Positions 27,457 to 35,761 of a DNA stretch of 64,000 nt are shown here, piece by piece. Position 1 is the stretch's first letter. Each line of letters opens with the position of its first letter. Origin of the DNA: Helicobacter cetorum (GTDB taxonomy: Bacteria > Campylobacterota > Campylobacteria > Campylobacterales > UBA6016); NCBI GenBank assembly GCA_022729705.1, contig DZAX01000012.1, forward strand, positions 1 to 64,000, written 5' to 3'. The notes under the pieces are model-generated. The model saw nothing but the letters and a program-made list of their open reading frames with translations, was not told the origin of the DNA and did not search any database. Position numbers and translations under genes: made by a program.

Positions 27457-28502
27457 TTGAGCTTTCCAAATAGTCTTACGCTATAGGCTCCAAGCGCCGC
27501 AATAGCCGCCATAGGAGCGTAGGCGTCGAGCGGCCCATAAAAGGATAGTTTGGTAAGCGTAATGAGAGCCCCCCAGCCCGCAAGAGTCGCAAATATCCAA
27601 AAAGCGGCAAATTTTGCCTGCATAAATCCTCTTGAGGCTATAGGCGTAAAATACCCCAAAATAAGTATAAAAAAAGGCGCAAATAGCGGAGCAGATAGGT
27701 TGCCAAACAAAGACGCTTTTATTCTCTCTAAACTGATATTTTGATCTTTTAAGAGCCATATAGCGCCTATCGCATCTACGGCGTTTAAGCCCTCTCCGCC
27801 GTGCGATATGTTGTCTAATATCTTTGGTTTAAACCCTTGCAGCATATTGATTTCGCTCTGTTTTGAAAGAGACATAAACGGCTCTTTTTGTTCATCCAGA
27901 GTGACTACGCTAGCGTTTTTTATCTTCCAGCTATCGTTTTCAAACGACGCCTCGTTTGCTCTAATGGAGTATTTAAGATCACCGTCATGCACGCCTATGA
28001 TTTGAATATCAGACGCTTTTTTTGAGATAGGGTTTAACTCTTTGATGTAGATAAACTCATCTTTATATCGAAAAAAGAGATCTTTTACCCTCTCCTTGGA
28101 GTCTTTGTTTTCTAGTATCGCCCTAGCGTCGTCGTAGTAGTATCCGACTTTTGTAAACCCAAGTCCGATATAGATAAAAGAGACGATAAGAGAGAGTGCA
28201 AAAAAAGGTTTTATACTCTCTTTTTTTGCCATGCCCATACTCTCAAAAGCCGTTAGCTCATTGCTTCTAACAAGATATATAAAACTCCAAATAGCGGCAA
28301 AAATAAGCGAGAGAGCCAGTGTTATTTTGAGTGCAGCAAACGATTGGTAGTAAAAATATAAAATTGTCAGGTTTGTTGAAGAGGGTATATTTTTTTGATT
28401 TTGTAGATAATCTATTAAAAGAAAAAAAAGTTCAAGCCCAAGCAAGGTAACAAAAAAGTTTTTTGCATATAGCTTTGCTAAATACTGTTTTGCAAGTTTC
28501 AT
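27453..28502 (-). CDS. lptG: LPS export permease LptG/LptF (YjgP/YjgQ family)
   Basis: The 349-aa protein has the YjgP/YjgQ layout: helices near the N-terminus, a periplasmic beta-jellyroll domain (about residues 110-250) and further helices at the C-terminus. Within LptB2FG such permeases extract lipopolysaccharide from the inner membrane. The opening LAKLYAKNFFVTLLGLELFFLLIDYL is typical. F versus G cannot be settled from one copy, although its position after pth and rplY is the one I recall for the LptG-like gene in Helicobacter and Campylobacter. A family A repeat lies in the gap before it. Confidence 0.88.
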   Translation of the reverse strand: MKLAKQYLAKLYAKNFFVTLLGLELFFLLIDYLQNQKNIPSSTNLTILYFYYQSFAALKITLALSLIFAAIWSFIYLVRSNELTAFESMGMAKKESIKPFFALSLIVSFIYIGLGFTKVGYYYDDARAILENKDSKERVKDLFFRYKDEFIYIKELNPISKKASDIQIIGVHDGDLKYSIRANEASFENDSWKIKNASVVTLDEQKEPFMSLSKQSEINMLQGFKPKILDNISHGGEGLNAVDAIGAIWLLKDQNISLERIKASLFGNLSAPLFAPFFILILGYFTPIASRGFMQAKFAAFWIFATLAGWGALITLTKLSFYGPLDAYAPMAAIAALGAYSVRLFGKLK

Positions 28503-28508
28503 TTTGTA

Positions 28509-28620
28509 TTGAGCTCTCTGATTAAATATGAATTTTCAAGAGCGGCAAGCCGCGAGAGCCGTCTGCTGAAGACCTCATTTTGGGCTTTGCCTAAAATGTG
28601 AGAATTAATCAGACGGCTCA
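28509..28620 (+). repeat. Family A structured repeat, copy 2
   Basis: Ends TTGAGCTCTCTGATTAA and TTAATCAGACGGCTCA form a terminal inverted repeat. The first internal stem is GCGGC-AA-GCCGC, the last ATTTTGGGC/GCCTAAAAT with one G-U pair. It fills the whole gap between lptG and pth, and its right end supplies the pth stop codon. Relative to the minus-strand genes it is in the reverse orientation. Confidence 0.85.
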
Positions 28621-29169
28621 TTTTGGATTTTTTGTAAATTTACTAGACACGTTCGCCAAATCGCTCTTTGTAAGCTCCAAAACCGCCTCCGCCGCCGTAT
28701 TCAGTATCTCTTCCACACTATCCCTCTCCATCTTACCAAAGTCGCTAAGACAATAATCGGCAACTTGCTCTTTGCGTTCTGGTTTGCCTATGCCGATTCT
28801 CGCTCTATAATAATCGGCTCCGATGTGCGCGTCAATTGAGCGCAAACCGTTGTGTCCCGCGTGTCCACCGCCTTTTTTGAAACGCAAAGCTCCTATTGGC
28901 AACTCTATTTCATCATGCAACACTATGACATTTTCTATTTTAAAGTAGTTTTTGACCGCAATTACGCTTTCTCCCGAGAGATTCATAAAAGTGGTTGGTT
29001 TTAGTAGGTAGATTTGTCCGGCGCGCCAAAGCTCGCCCTTAAACTCTTTTTTTGAGATATTGACGGTTTGAAGTTTTGATATTGGTTTGTCAACCGCCAT
29101 AAAGCCGGCGTTATGGCGGTTGTGAAGATATTTATTCCCGGGGTTGCCGAGTCCGACTATTAGCCACAA
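28618..29169 (-). CDS. pth: Peptidyl-tRNA hydrolase
   Basis: Pth rescues tRNAs by cleaving peptidyl-tRNA released from stalled ribosomes. The 183-aa protein has the family opening IVGLGNPG with Asn10, catalytic His19 in NRHNAGF, the LKPTTFMNLSG segment, LHDEIELP with the catalytic aspartate, and GGGHAGHNGLRSI. It lies 6 bp after rplY. The stop codon falls inside a family A repeat, but the length is normal, so the insertion cost little if anything. Confidence 0.97.
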   Translation of the reverse strand: MWLIVGLGNPGNKYLHNRHNAGFMAVDKPISKLQTVNISKKEFKGELWRAGQIYLLKPTTFMNLSGESVIAVKNYFKIENVIVLHDEIELPIGALRFKKGGGHAGHNGLRSIDAHIGADYYRARIGIGKPERKEQVADYCLSDFGKMERDSVEEILNTAAEAVLELTKSDLANVSSKFTKNPK

Positions 29170-29175
29170 GGCTTG

Positions 29176-29712
29176 TTATTTAGCCTTCATAACGCCGACT
29201 ACAGCGTCTGAATCAGGGTGCTTGATGATTACGCCTTCCGTTGGCGTAACTTGTCTTACAAGTACAGTATCGCCAACGTCAAGAGTTGAGATGTCGATAG
29301 TTATAGAGTCAGGAAGATTTTCAGGTTTACATTTGACTTTTACTCTTCTTTTGCTCATTACAAGAACGCCTTTGTTTTTAAGACCTATCGGAGTACCTTT
29401 TGTTTTTACAGGAACCAAAAACGTAGCTGTTTCGCCGTAGTTTAGGATTCTAAGGTCAACATGAAGCAATTCGCTTGTTACCGGATCTTTTTGGTAGTCT
29501 TGGATGATTACTTCGCACTCTGTATCCGCTACTTTTACTTTAAACTTCAAAGATGGTTTAGTTTTTACGAATTTCATAAATTCATTTCTTTTGAACGCAC
29601 AATGGATATTTTCAGCGCCTCTTCCGTAGATATTGGCGATTAGATAACCATCTCGTCTCAAGCCTTTTACTTCTTGCTTGTCGATACTCTCTCTAAGTAT
29701 TCCTTCGATCAT
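29176..29712 (-). CDS. rplY: Ribosomal protein bL25, Ctc form
   Basis: bL25 binds 5S rRNA in the large subunit. At 178 aa this is the long Ctc form: an N-terminal 5S-binding domain (about 1-90, with LRRDGYLIANIYGRG) and a C-terminal beta domain ending in GVIIKHPDSDAVVGVMKAK. A good Shine-Dalgarno (AGAGG) precedes the ATG. It follows tal and precedes pth, the order I recall in H. pylori. Confidence 0.95.
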   Translation of the reverse strand: MIEGILRESIDKQEVKGLRRDGYLIANIYGRGAENIHCAFKRNEFMKFVKTKPSLKFKVKVADTECEVIIQDYQKDPVTSELLHVDLRILNYGETATFLVPVKTKGTPIGLKNKGVLVMSKRRVKVKCKPENLPDSITIDISTLDVGDTVLVRQVTPTEGVIIKHPDSDAVVGVMKAK

Positions 29713-29767
29713 TGTGTTTTTCCTCTTGATTTACTATTTTAAAAATGGGTCGCAATTGTACTGAAAT

Positions 29768-30736
29768 TTAGCTTAGTTGTTCTAGCATCTCTTTAAACGC
29801 CGCTTCAAACTGTTTTAATCCGTCTTCCAGAAGCTCGCTTGAAACGCTCTCTATATCTACTCCGGCGGCTTTTAGCTCTGCAAAAAAAGCGTCTATCGCC
29901 TCTTCGCTTATTGGGAGCTTAGCAGCTTTTGACGAGTTTGCCATAGCCGCTTCTACGGTTTCAAGCGGGGCGGTGTTTATAGAGTTTTTGCCTATTAACT
30001 CATCCACATAGTAGTGAGGCGCCAAATCGTTTCCTTTTACGCCCGTGCTTGCAAATAGTGTTTTTACATTCGCAAATCCGTAGTCTTCCACGATATTGTA
30101 GTGCGCCGCTGCGTTCATTACGCCGACTCTATTTTTTAGGTTATCTGGAAGTTTTTGATTTAATAATCTATCAAAACGACTTACAAATACGGAGACCACA
30201 AACTTGGCTTTTTTTGTGCCGCTAGCCATGATAGCTTCCATTACCCCTATGGTTTGGTCTAGTCCAAATACCAAAGTGGCGTTGACGTTTATCTCTCTTT
30301 TTGCAAGCTCTTCGATGATACCAAGCCCGTCTCTTGTAGCCGGAACTTTTATCATAACGTTTGGTTCGCCTATCTCTTTAAAAAGCCTAACGCCCTCCGC
30401 AACGCTCTCTTCAACGGACGAGGACAAAAACGGGTCAATTTCTATGCTCACAAATCCGTCGTCGCCATTGTCAAACAATGGTCTTAAAGCAATAGCCGCC
30501 GCTTTAATATCCTCAATTGCCAGCGTCTCATATTTTTGCTTTGCGCTCATATCGCCAAGTTCCGCAAGTCTCGCTTTATATGCGCCGCTTGTAAGAATTG
30601 CATTTTTAAAAATAGACGGATTGCTTGTCGCACCGTTTACCTCGCCGTTTTTAATAAGCTTTCTAAACTCATTTTGAATATAGTCTCTCTCTATAAAATC
30701 AAGCCAAAGCGAAAATTTTATATCTTTTACAAACAT
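29768..30736 (-). CDS. tal: Transaldolase
   Basis: Transaldolase moves a dihydroxyacetone unit in the pentose phosphate pathway. The 322-aa protein has the family's NGATSNPSIF segment, the Schiff-base strand PNVMIKVPATRDG with the active-site lysine, and the VSVFVSRFDR segment. It reads as the Tal2/TalAB-like type found in Campylobacterota. AGGAG lies just before its ATG. It heads the leftward set tal-rplY-pth-lptG-permease and is divergent from the SGNH hydrolase gene. Confidence 0.95.
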   Translation of the reverse strand: MFVKDIKFSLWLDFIERDYIQNEFRKLIKNGEVNGATSNPSIFKNAILTSGAYKARLAELGDMSAKQKYETLAIEDIKAAAIALRPLFDNGDDGFVSIEIDPFLSSSVEESVAEGVRLFKEIGEPNVMIKVPATRDGLGIIEELAKREINVNATLVFGLDQTIGVMEAIMASGTKKAKFVVSVFVSRFDRLLNQKLPDNLKNRVGVMNAAAHYNIVEDYGFANVKTLFASTGVKGNDLAPHYYVDELIGKNSINTAPLETVEAAMANSSKAAKLPISEEAIDAFFAELKAAGVDIESVSSELLEDGLKQFEAAFKEMLEQLS

Positions 30737-30819
30737 TTTATCTCCTGGTTCTTGGATATGCGTGCTAGATTGTAATATTTTTGAGGTAAAAATACAAAAC
30801 AGAATAATAAAGGCAAAAA

Positions 30820-31419
30820 ATGCAGTGGTATGAAGAAGAAGTGCGAGCTTTAGAGAAAAAAACGGCGGAAAACAGACCTATGGATGGGGTGATAGTTTTT
30901 TATGGCAGCTCTAGTTTTAGATTGTGGGATGGATTGGAAAGCGACTTTGCCGATGCAAAGATTATTAATTTGGCTTTTGGCGGTAGCACTCTTGAGGCGT
31001 GTGGCTATTTTTTTGAGCGCATTTTTGTAAACGTGTCGCCCTCCGCTCTCTTTTTTTACGCCGGAGACAATGATATAGGGGATGGCAAAAATCCTGAGCA
31101 GATATTATATTATTTTAAAACTCTGCTACAAAAATTCAAAACTGCATTCCCGCAGACTCCCTTTATATTTTTATCCATTAAGCCAAGCCCGTCAAGGTGG
31201 CACTTGAGGGGAAAAATCATAGCAACCAATGAGATGATAAAAAATGAGCTATCAAAGGAGCAAAACTGCTATTATCTCGACATTTATAGCAAAATGCTTG
31301 ACGAGAACGGCGCGCCGAATAGGGGTTATTTTGAACCAGATATGCTTCATTTGAGCAAAGATGGATATGCACTTTGGGCGACTCTTTTAAAAGAAGAGTT
31401 TGAGCGGTTTTTGTCTTAA
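30820..31419 (+). CDS. SGNH/GDSL-type hydrolase
   Basis: The 199-aa protein has the SGNH blocks: FYGSSSFRLW with the nucleophile serine near residue 31, the FGGST glycine block, GDND as the asparagine block, and DMLHLSKDGY with the catalytic Asp-His pair. These enzymes cleave esters of lipids or sugars. There is no signal peptide, so it is probably cytoplasmic. Its stop shares a base with the next gene (TAATG), another esterase-like protein. Confidence 0.88.
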   Translation: MQWYEEEVRALEKKTAENRPMDGVIVFYGSSSFRLWDGLESDFADAKIINLAFGGSTLEACGYFFERIFVNVSPSALFFYAGDNDIGDGKNPEQILYYFKTLLQKFKTAFPQTPFIFLSIKPSPSRWHLRGKIIATNEMIKNELSKEQNCYYLDIYSKMLDENGAPNRGYFEPDMLHLSKDGYALWATLLKEEFERFLS

Positions 31420-32147
31420 TGAACAGGGAGTATCACGAGTGGATTAGTCCAAATCTACATCGTAAAATGGAGCTTTTGGTGTTTGGGCATAGTGGCGCTA
31501 GGGTTATCGTATTTCCAACGAGAGGCGGTAGATTTTTTGATTATGAGAATTTTGGAATACTAAACTCCCTTAGAGGCTCCATAGAGGCTGGAAATATTCA
31601 GCTGTTTTGCGTTGACAGTGTGGATTATGAGAGTTTTTACTGCTTTTGGGCGCATCCAAGGGGGCGAATAGAGAGACATATCAGGTATGAGGCGTACATC
31701 ATGGAGGAGGTTTTGCCATTTTCGGCGCAAAAAAATCCAAATCCGTTTGTAATAACGCACGGCTGCTCTTTTGGCGCATACCACGCCGTTAACTTCGCCT
31801 TTAGATACCCTCATATTTTTCGTAAAACGGTAGGTTTTAGCGGCAGATACGACCTTACTATACAGACTTACGGGTTTTCTGATTTGCTTGACGGATACTA
31901 TGATGAAGACGCATATTTTCATATGCCAAGCCACTATTTGCCAAACCTAGACGACGAGACGGTTTTATCTAGTTTGCGAGATATGGAGATAACGCTTGTC
32001 ATAGGCGAAAATGATGATTTTTTAAACAACAATCTTAGGCTCAGCGATACGCTCACCCAAAAAGGGGTGGCGCACTCGCTTTATATCTGGGAGGGAGAGG
32101 CGCATAGCGCAAGATATTGGCGGAAGATGGCGCCTTGGTATGTTTGA
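31419..32147 (+). CDS. Alpha/beta hydrolase, esterase D-like
   Basis: The 242-aa protein is a compact alpha/beta hydrolase related to the putative esterase family. The nucleophile elbow GCSFGAYHA, a possible acid in VIGENDDFL and a histidine in GEAHSARYW make a complete triad. No signal peptide is seen. It is coupled to the SGNH hydrolase upstream, suggesting that both act on one pathway, perhaps on acylated sugars or thioesters; this is inference. Substrate unknown. Confidence 0.82.
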   Translation: MNREYHEWISPNLHRKMELLVFGHSGARVIVFPTRGGRFFDYENFGILNSLRGSIEAGNIQLFCVDSVDYESFYCFWAHPRGRIERHIRYEAYIMEEVLPFSAQKNPNPFVITHGCSFGAYHAVNFAFRYPHIFRKTVGFSGRYDLTIQTYGFSDLLDGYYDEDAYFHMPSHYLPNLDDETVLSSLRDMEITLVIGENDDFLNNNLRLSDTLTQKGVAHSLYIWEGEAHSARYWRKMAPWYV

Positions 32148-32148
32148 T

Positions 32149-32243
32149 TGATAACGCCAATGCGGGTAAAGCCCGTATTGGCGGCAAAGGACATAAATGT
32201 CCCTCGCGACCCCCTAAAGCTACCCGTATAAATGCGGGAGAGT
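32149..32243. repeat. Family B hairpin repeat, copy 6
   Basis: Orientation as copy 1: GCCAATGCGGGT/GCCCGTATTGGC, GGACAT/ATGTCC, the CCCCCTAAAGCTACCCG block, and CCCG/CGGG at the end. It starts just after the esterase stop and precedes the ppnP promoter. Confidence 0.8.
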
Positions 32244-32281
32244 ATTAAATAGCAAGGAAACTCTTATAAACTCACTCGCTA

Positions 32282-32287
32282 TATAAT
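32282..32287 (+). promoter_or_regulatory. -10 element of ppnP
   Basis: A perfect TATAAT lies 30 bp before the ppnP ATG, with TCGC upstream and no convincing -35 box, as is usual for the T-rich promoters of Campylobacterota. An AAGGA ribosome-binding site follows at about 32307. Confidence 0.6.
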
Positions 32288-32317
32288 CTTAAGCCCAAAA
32301 AAAATTAAGGACAAAAT

Positions 32318-32629
32318 ATGAATTTTGAAAACGTAACGGCTGTCAAAAAAGCAAATGTATACTTTGATGGCAAAGTAACCAGTAGAACAATAATATTTCC
32401 AGATGGAAGTAAGAAAACATTAGGCGTAATGTTGCCAGGTGAATATGAGTTTAGCACGGGCGCGGCGGAGATAATGGAAGTTATCGGCGGCTCAATGTGC
32501 GTACAGCTTCCAAGAAGCGACGAGTGGGTGACATTTACAGAGGGGCAAGCTTACAACGTGCCCGCAAACTCGAAATTCAAGCTCAAAATCAGTGAAGTAG
32601 CTGATTATTGTTGTAGTTTCGCAGAATAG
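32318..32629 (+). CDS. ppnP: Pyrimidine/purine nucleoside phosphorylase (DUF1255)
   Basis: This 103-aa cupin-fold protein matches PpnP (formerly YaiE), which phosphorolyses several nucleosides. Diagnostic stretches are [13 protein letters not shown]-like (here [16 protein letters not shown]), [11 protein letters not shown] and the C-terminal [12 protein letters not shown]. The length is typical. It has its own -10 element and RBS and stands alone between a family B repeat and the accessory region. Confidence 0.93.
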   Translation: MNFENVTAVKKANVYFDGKVTSRTIIFPDGSKKTLGVMLPGEYEFSTGAAEIMEVIGGSMCVQLPRSDEWVTFTEGQAYNVPANSKFKLKISEVADYCCSFAE

Positions 32630-32643
32630 CGGTTAGTCGCATT

Positions 32644-32671
32644 GCAAATCGGCTCAAATAGGCTGATTTGC
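32644..32671. terminator. Possible ppnP terminator hairpin
   Basis: GCAAATCGGC and GCTGATTTGC form a ten-pair stem with one mismatch around an eight-base loop, 15 bp after the ppnP stop. No U-run follows on either strand, so factor-independent termination is doubtful. The remaining bases up to the PIN gene contain no gene I can support. Confidence 0.35.
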
Positions 32672-32791
32672 GTATAGATCAAATTGCGCACCGACTTGTA
32701 GTGCCAACAATCCTCACCTTTTTTTCGATAACCTTGACGCACGCTTCAGCTACCGGATCAAAAGAGTGCCTGACACCCTTTATTTCAAACC

Positions 32792-33241
32792 ATGTTCAAA
32801 ATAGTGATTGATGGCAATGTTTTCTTTTCGGCTCTATACTCAAATAGCGGCGCATCGTTTGCGATTGTATCGGCACTGCCAGACGCAAAACAAAAAAAGT
32901 TATACATAAATTGTGTATCCGTTCCGACGGTTTTAGAGCTTGAGGATATTTTGTTTAGACCAAAAAATAGAGAGCTTTTGGAGCCGTTTTCTGGCGAGGA
33001 CTTGAGCTGTTTTATCGACGATGTCGTGCTTATAAGCGAGAGAGTCAGACTTGGCTATCTTTGGAGACCGTTTTTGAAAGACGGCGGCGATGACAAAATA
33101 TTGGAACTTGCATTTAACGGCAATGCAAGGTATATCATCACGCACAATACGAAAGATTTTGAGGGCGTCGAAGAACGGTTTGAAATCAAAATCGTAACGC
33201 CGAAACAATTTTTGAATTTAACAAAGGGGCTTAAGTCGTGA
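32792..33241 (+). CDS. PIN-domain toxin (PIN_3/COG1569 type)
   Basis: The 149-aa protein is a PIN ribonuclease: Asp7 in FKIVIDGNVF, a central glutamate in VLELEDILF, and the DGGDDKILELA and IITHNTKDF blocks supply the acidic residues that bind Mg. The family is the toxin half of type II toxin-antitoxin pairs with COG1569 architecture. The gene precedes and overlaps (GTGA) a small helical gene that is the likely antitoxin; toxin-first order is common for this family. Confidence 0.85.
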   Translation: MFKIVIDGNVFFSALYSNSGASFAIVSALPDAKQKKLYINCVSVPTVLELEDILFRPKNRELLEPFSGEDLSCFIDDVVLISERVRLGYLWRPFLKDGGDDKILELAFNGNARYIITHNTKDFEGVEERFEIKIVTPKQFLNLTKGLKS

Positions 33242-33471
33242 ATGTAGCGCTTAGACTTCCAGACTCTCTGGGAAGCAAACTAAAAGAGTTTTCAAAAGCC
33301 GAGCAAATATCTATGAATCAATTTATAGCTACCGCCATAGCAGAGAAGATGTCCGCTATGGAGACAATTGATTATCTAGGCGAAAGAGCCAAAAAAGGGG
33401 ATTATGAACATTTCAAAAATATGCTTTCAAAAGTACAGAGTAGAAAACCGTTAAAGGGTGACGAGGTTTAA
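33238..33471 (+). CDS. Antitoxin of the PIN pair, ribbon-helix-helix type
   Basis: The 77-aa product starts at GTG, overlapping the toxin stop. Its first 45 residues (VALRLPDSLGSKLKEFSKAE then SMNQFIATAIAEK) have the pattern of a ribbon-helix-helix DNA-binding domain. The charged C-terminus would wrap the toxin. Autoregulation by the pair is usual but no operator is identified here. Confidence 0.82.
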   Translation: MNVALRLPDSLGSKLKEFSKAEQISMNQFIATAIAEKMSAMETIDYLGERAKKGDYEHFKNMLSKVQSRKPLKGDEV

Positions 33472-33578
33472 AACTATTGATGTTTTGGAAAATAGAAACT
33501 GGTAAAATGGCAGCTGTTCCGATACCCAAACTACAAAACAAACTTGACCTCATATATCCAATAAGATATAATCTTGTT

Positions 33579-33923
33579 ATGAAACATTGGAATATCAACT
33601 ACTTTTTTAATATCAACGGCAACTCACCAGTAAAAGAGTGGATTGATGAGTTGTCCGATGAATCGAAAGCGGAGATTTTCAAAGTTTTTGAGCTTTTAAA
33701 AAAGTACGGTATAGAGCTTGGATTGCCTTTTGTCAAGTGCCTTGAGAGCAAAATCTATGAAGTCAGAACAAAAGACAAATCCGGCATTTATCGGGTTTTG
33801 TATTTTGCTCATACGGATAGAACTTTTGTACTGCTTCACGGTTTTAAGAAGAAAACACAGGCTACGCCTAGAAAAGAGATTGATATAGCCATAAAAAGAA
33901 TGAAAGAGGTACAAAATGGATGA
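33579..33923 (+). CDS. higB: HigB/RelE-family toxin (phage-derived Gp49-like)
   Basis: This 114-aa protein matches the Gp49-like RelE superfamily: SPVKEWIDELSDESKAEI, the beta strands KIYEVRTKDKSGIYRVLYF and LLHGFKKKTQATPRKEI. These are ribosome-dependent mRNA endonucleases. I start it at ATG 33579, which gives the usual length; the frame is open to 33477. It overlaps the next gene by 8 bp. The toxin-before-antitoxin order is that of higBA. Confidence 0.88.
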   Translation: MKHWNINYFFNINGNSPVKEWIDELSDESKAEIFKVFELLKKYGIELGLPFVKCLESKIYEVRTKDKSGIYRVLYFAHTDRTFVLLHGFKKKTQATPRKEIDIAIKRMKEVQNG

Positions 33924-34188
33924 TTTTCAAAAACACCTGCAAGAGTCCTTGAAGGACGAAGCGTTTAGAGCCGAGTATGAAGCCAAAGAGCTAAGATATA
34001 AGGTAATAGACATTTTGGTGGGGCTAAGAATCCAATACAAACTAACGCAAGCCGAACTAGCAAAAAAACTAGGGACGACGCAGACCGTAGTTAGCCGAAT
34101 AGAAAACGGTAGTGTTAATGTCGGGATTGATTTTTTGCAAAAATTGGCGACTGCTTTTGGTAAGAAGGTGGAGATTAGGGTAGGGTAG
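33916..34188 (+). CDS. higA: HigA-type XRE antitoxin
   Basis: The 90-aa protein ends in an XRE helix-turn-helix (LRIQYKLTQAELAKKLGTTQ, TVVSRIENGSVN) preceded by a helical N-terminus. It neutralises the HigB-like toxin and should bind the operon promoter. Overlap with the toxin gene ensures coupling. The two toxin-antitoxin operons stand directly left of the AT-rich defence pair. Confidence 0.9.
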   Translation: MDDFQKHLQESLKDEAFRAEYEAKELRYKVIDILVGLRIQYKLTQAELAKKLGTTQTVVSRIENGSVNVGIDFLQKLATAFGKKVEIRVG

Positions 34189-34423
34189 TCTTGTTTGCTT
34201 GCTTCTTTGACGGTGGTGTATACGAAACCGCAACATCCAAATTTGCGTGCCAAAAAAATAAAAAAGGGAACGAACTATATTTTGAATTATGTTTTTTGTT
34301 GCCTGTCCCCATTTTCCCCTACTATCTTTTCTTTCTTATCATACATTAATAAGGTTCTTTTTGCAAGAATAAGAACAGTACTATGGATTAATTTACTTTT
34401 ATAAAAATAAGGAAATATACACG

Positions 34424-35761
34424 ATGAAGCTATTAAGTGTACAAATAGAAGGATTGTTTAATATATTTACCCATAATATTATTCTTAATCAGAAAGAACG
34501 AATTACAATAATTACAGCCCCGAATGGCTACGGTAAAACTATCGCATTAAAAACTATTTATAGTTTATTTAATAAAAAATTTACTTTTTTTAATAAATTA
34601 ATTTTTAATTCAATTACTTATATATTTGACAATAAGCAATCAATAGAAATACATAAAAAGAATAAAGAAAATGAACAAAAAATAGAATTTGTTTTAAAAG
34701 AAAACAATAAACAAATAGATTCGTTTGAATACCCGTCTAAAAAAATAATGAATAATCTCAAAAGAACTATGCCTGCACATGCAATTGAAGAGTTTACTCC
34801 ACCGTTTATACGAAGAATAGGAGCTTCTGAGTGGTTAAATGAGTTAACAAACGAAGTCTTGTCTATTGAAGATGTCTTGTATCAATTTAATGAGTATATT
34901 CCAGAGCATATAACTGAAAAGTTCAATGTTGATATTTCTCCAAAGTTTTCTGAAATTTTTGAAGCTATTGAAGTTTATTTTATCCAAGAACAGAGACTAG
35001 TTCTAAGAGAACCAATATCTGACCATAGAATACGCAGAGAAATTGTAATTACAGACACTATTGAAAAGTATTCACAAGAATTAAGCAAACTTATTAAGCA
35101 AAAAATTAGTGAATATGCTCAAATAACTCAATCATTAGATAGCAGTTTTCCTAAAAGATTATTTCAACAAAATAGTACTTCGGTTCAAGCTACAGATTTA
35201 AAAGATAAATTAAATGCGCTACAAGACAAAAGACAAAAAATTTCTAAGTATGGACTTTTAAAAGTTGATGATGACACATTTATGCTTTCTGATGAAAATA
35301 TTGATGATAGTGAAACAAAAGTTTTATCTTTATATCTGGCTGACAATGAAGAAAAATTATCTGTTTTCGATTCCCTTGTTAATAAAATTGAATTATTTAC
35401 ACAGATATTAAATGAAAGAAGATTTAATTTTAAGTCTATAGAAATTGATAAAGAAAAAGGTTTTATTTTTAAAACATCAAACGATTCTAGTTTAAAACTT
35501 ACCGATTTATCATCCGGAGAACAACATGAAGTAGTGTTGCTTTATGAGCTTTTATTTAAAGCCAAAGAAAACTCACTTGTGTTAATTGATGAGCCAGAAA
35601 TATCATTGCATGTAGTATGGCAAAAGGCATTTTTGGACGACATACAAGAAATTATAAATCTTCAAAAAATTGATGTGGTAATAGCTACACATTCTCCACA
35701 AATTATCAACGATAGATGGGAGCTTACTGTAAATTTGGAGGCTTCTGTTGGAGCCAAATAG
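34424..35761 (+). CDS. ABC-type AAA ATPase of a PARIS-like defence system (AriA-like)
   Basis: The 445-aa protein is an SMC/ABC-type ATPase of the AAA_15/AAA_21 group: Walker A APNGYGKT at 32-39, a signature LSSGE at 362-366, Walker B LVLIDEPE at 385-392 and the switch ATHSPQI at 421-427. The middle (about 200-330) is helical and probably coiled coil. Its 14-bp overlap with a DUF4435 gene is what identifies it: this pair is the make-up of PARIS, in which AriA cages AriB until a phage trigger such as an anti-restriction protein is sensed. The gene is much AT-richer than its flanks. Confidence 0.8.
   Translation: MKLLSVQIEGLFNIFTHNIILNQKERITIITAPNGYGKTIALKTIYSLFNKKFTFFNKLIFNSITYIFDNKQSIEIHKKNKENEQKIEFVLKENNKQIDSFEYPSKKIMNNLKRTMPAHAIEEFTPPFIRRIGASEWLNELTNEVLSIEDVLYQFNEYIPEHITEKFNVDISPKFSEIFEAIEVYFIQEQRLVLREPISDHRIRREIVITDTIEKYSQELSKLIKQKISEYAQITQSLDSSFPKRLFQQNSTSVQATDLKDKLNALQDKRQKISKYGLLKVDDDTFMLSDENIDDSETKVLSLYLADNEEKLSVFDSLVNKIELFTQILNERRFNFKSIEIDKEKGFIFKTSNDSSLKLTDLSSGEQHEVVLLYELLFKAKENSLVLIDEPEISLHVVWQKAFLDDIQEIINLQKIDVVIATHSPQIINDRWELTVNLEASVGAK

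Noticed and set aside
32679-32792. Minus-strand frame before the PIN gene reading WFEIKGVRHSFDPVAEACVK
   Set aside because: It looks protein-like, but has no start codon and only 37 codons, within chance; possibly a relic, not supportable as a gene.
34195-34404. 69-codon frame between higA and the ATPase gene
   Set aside because: No RBS, low-complexity hydrophobic text and no resemblance to any family; more likely the leader of the ATPase gene.
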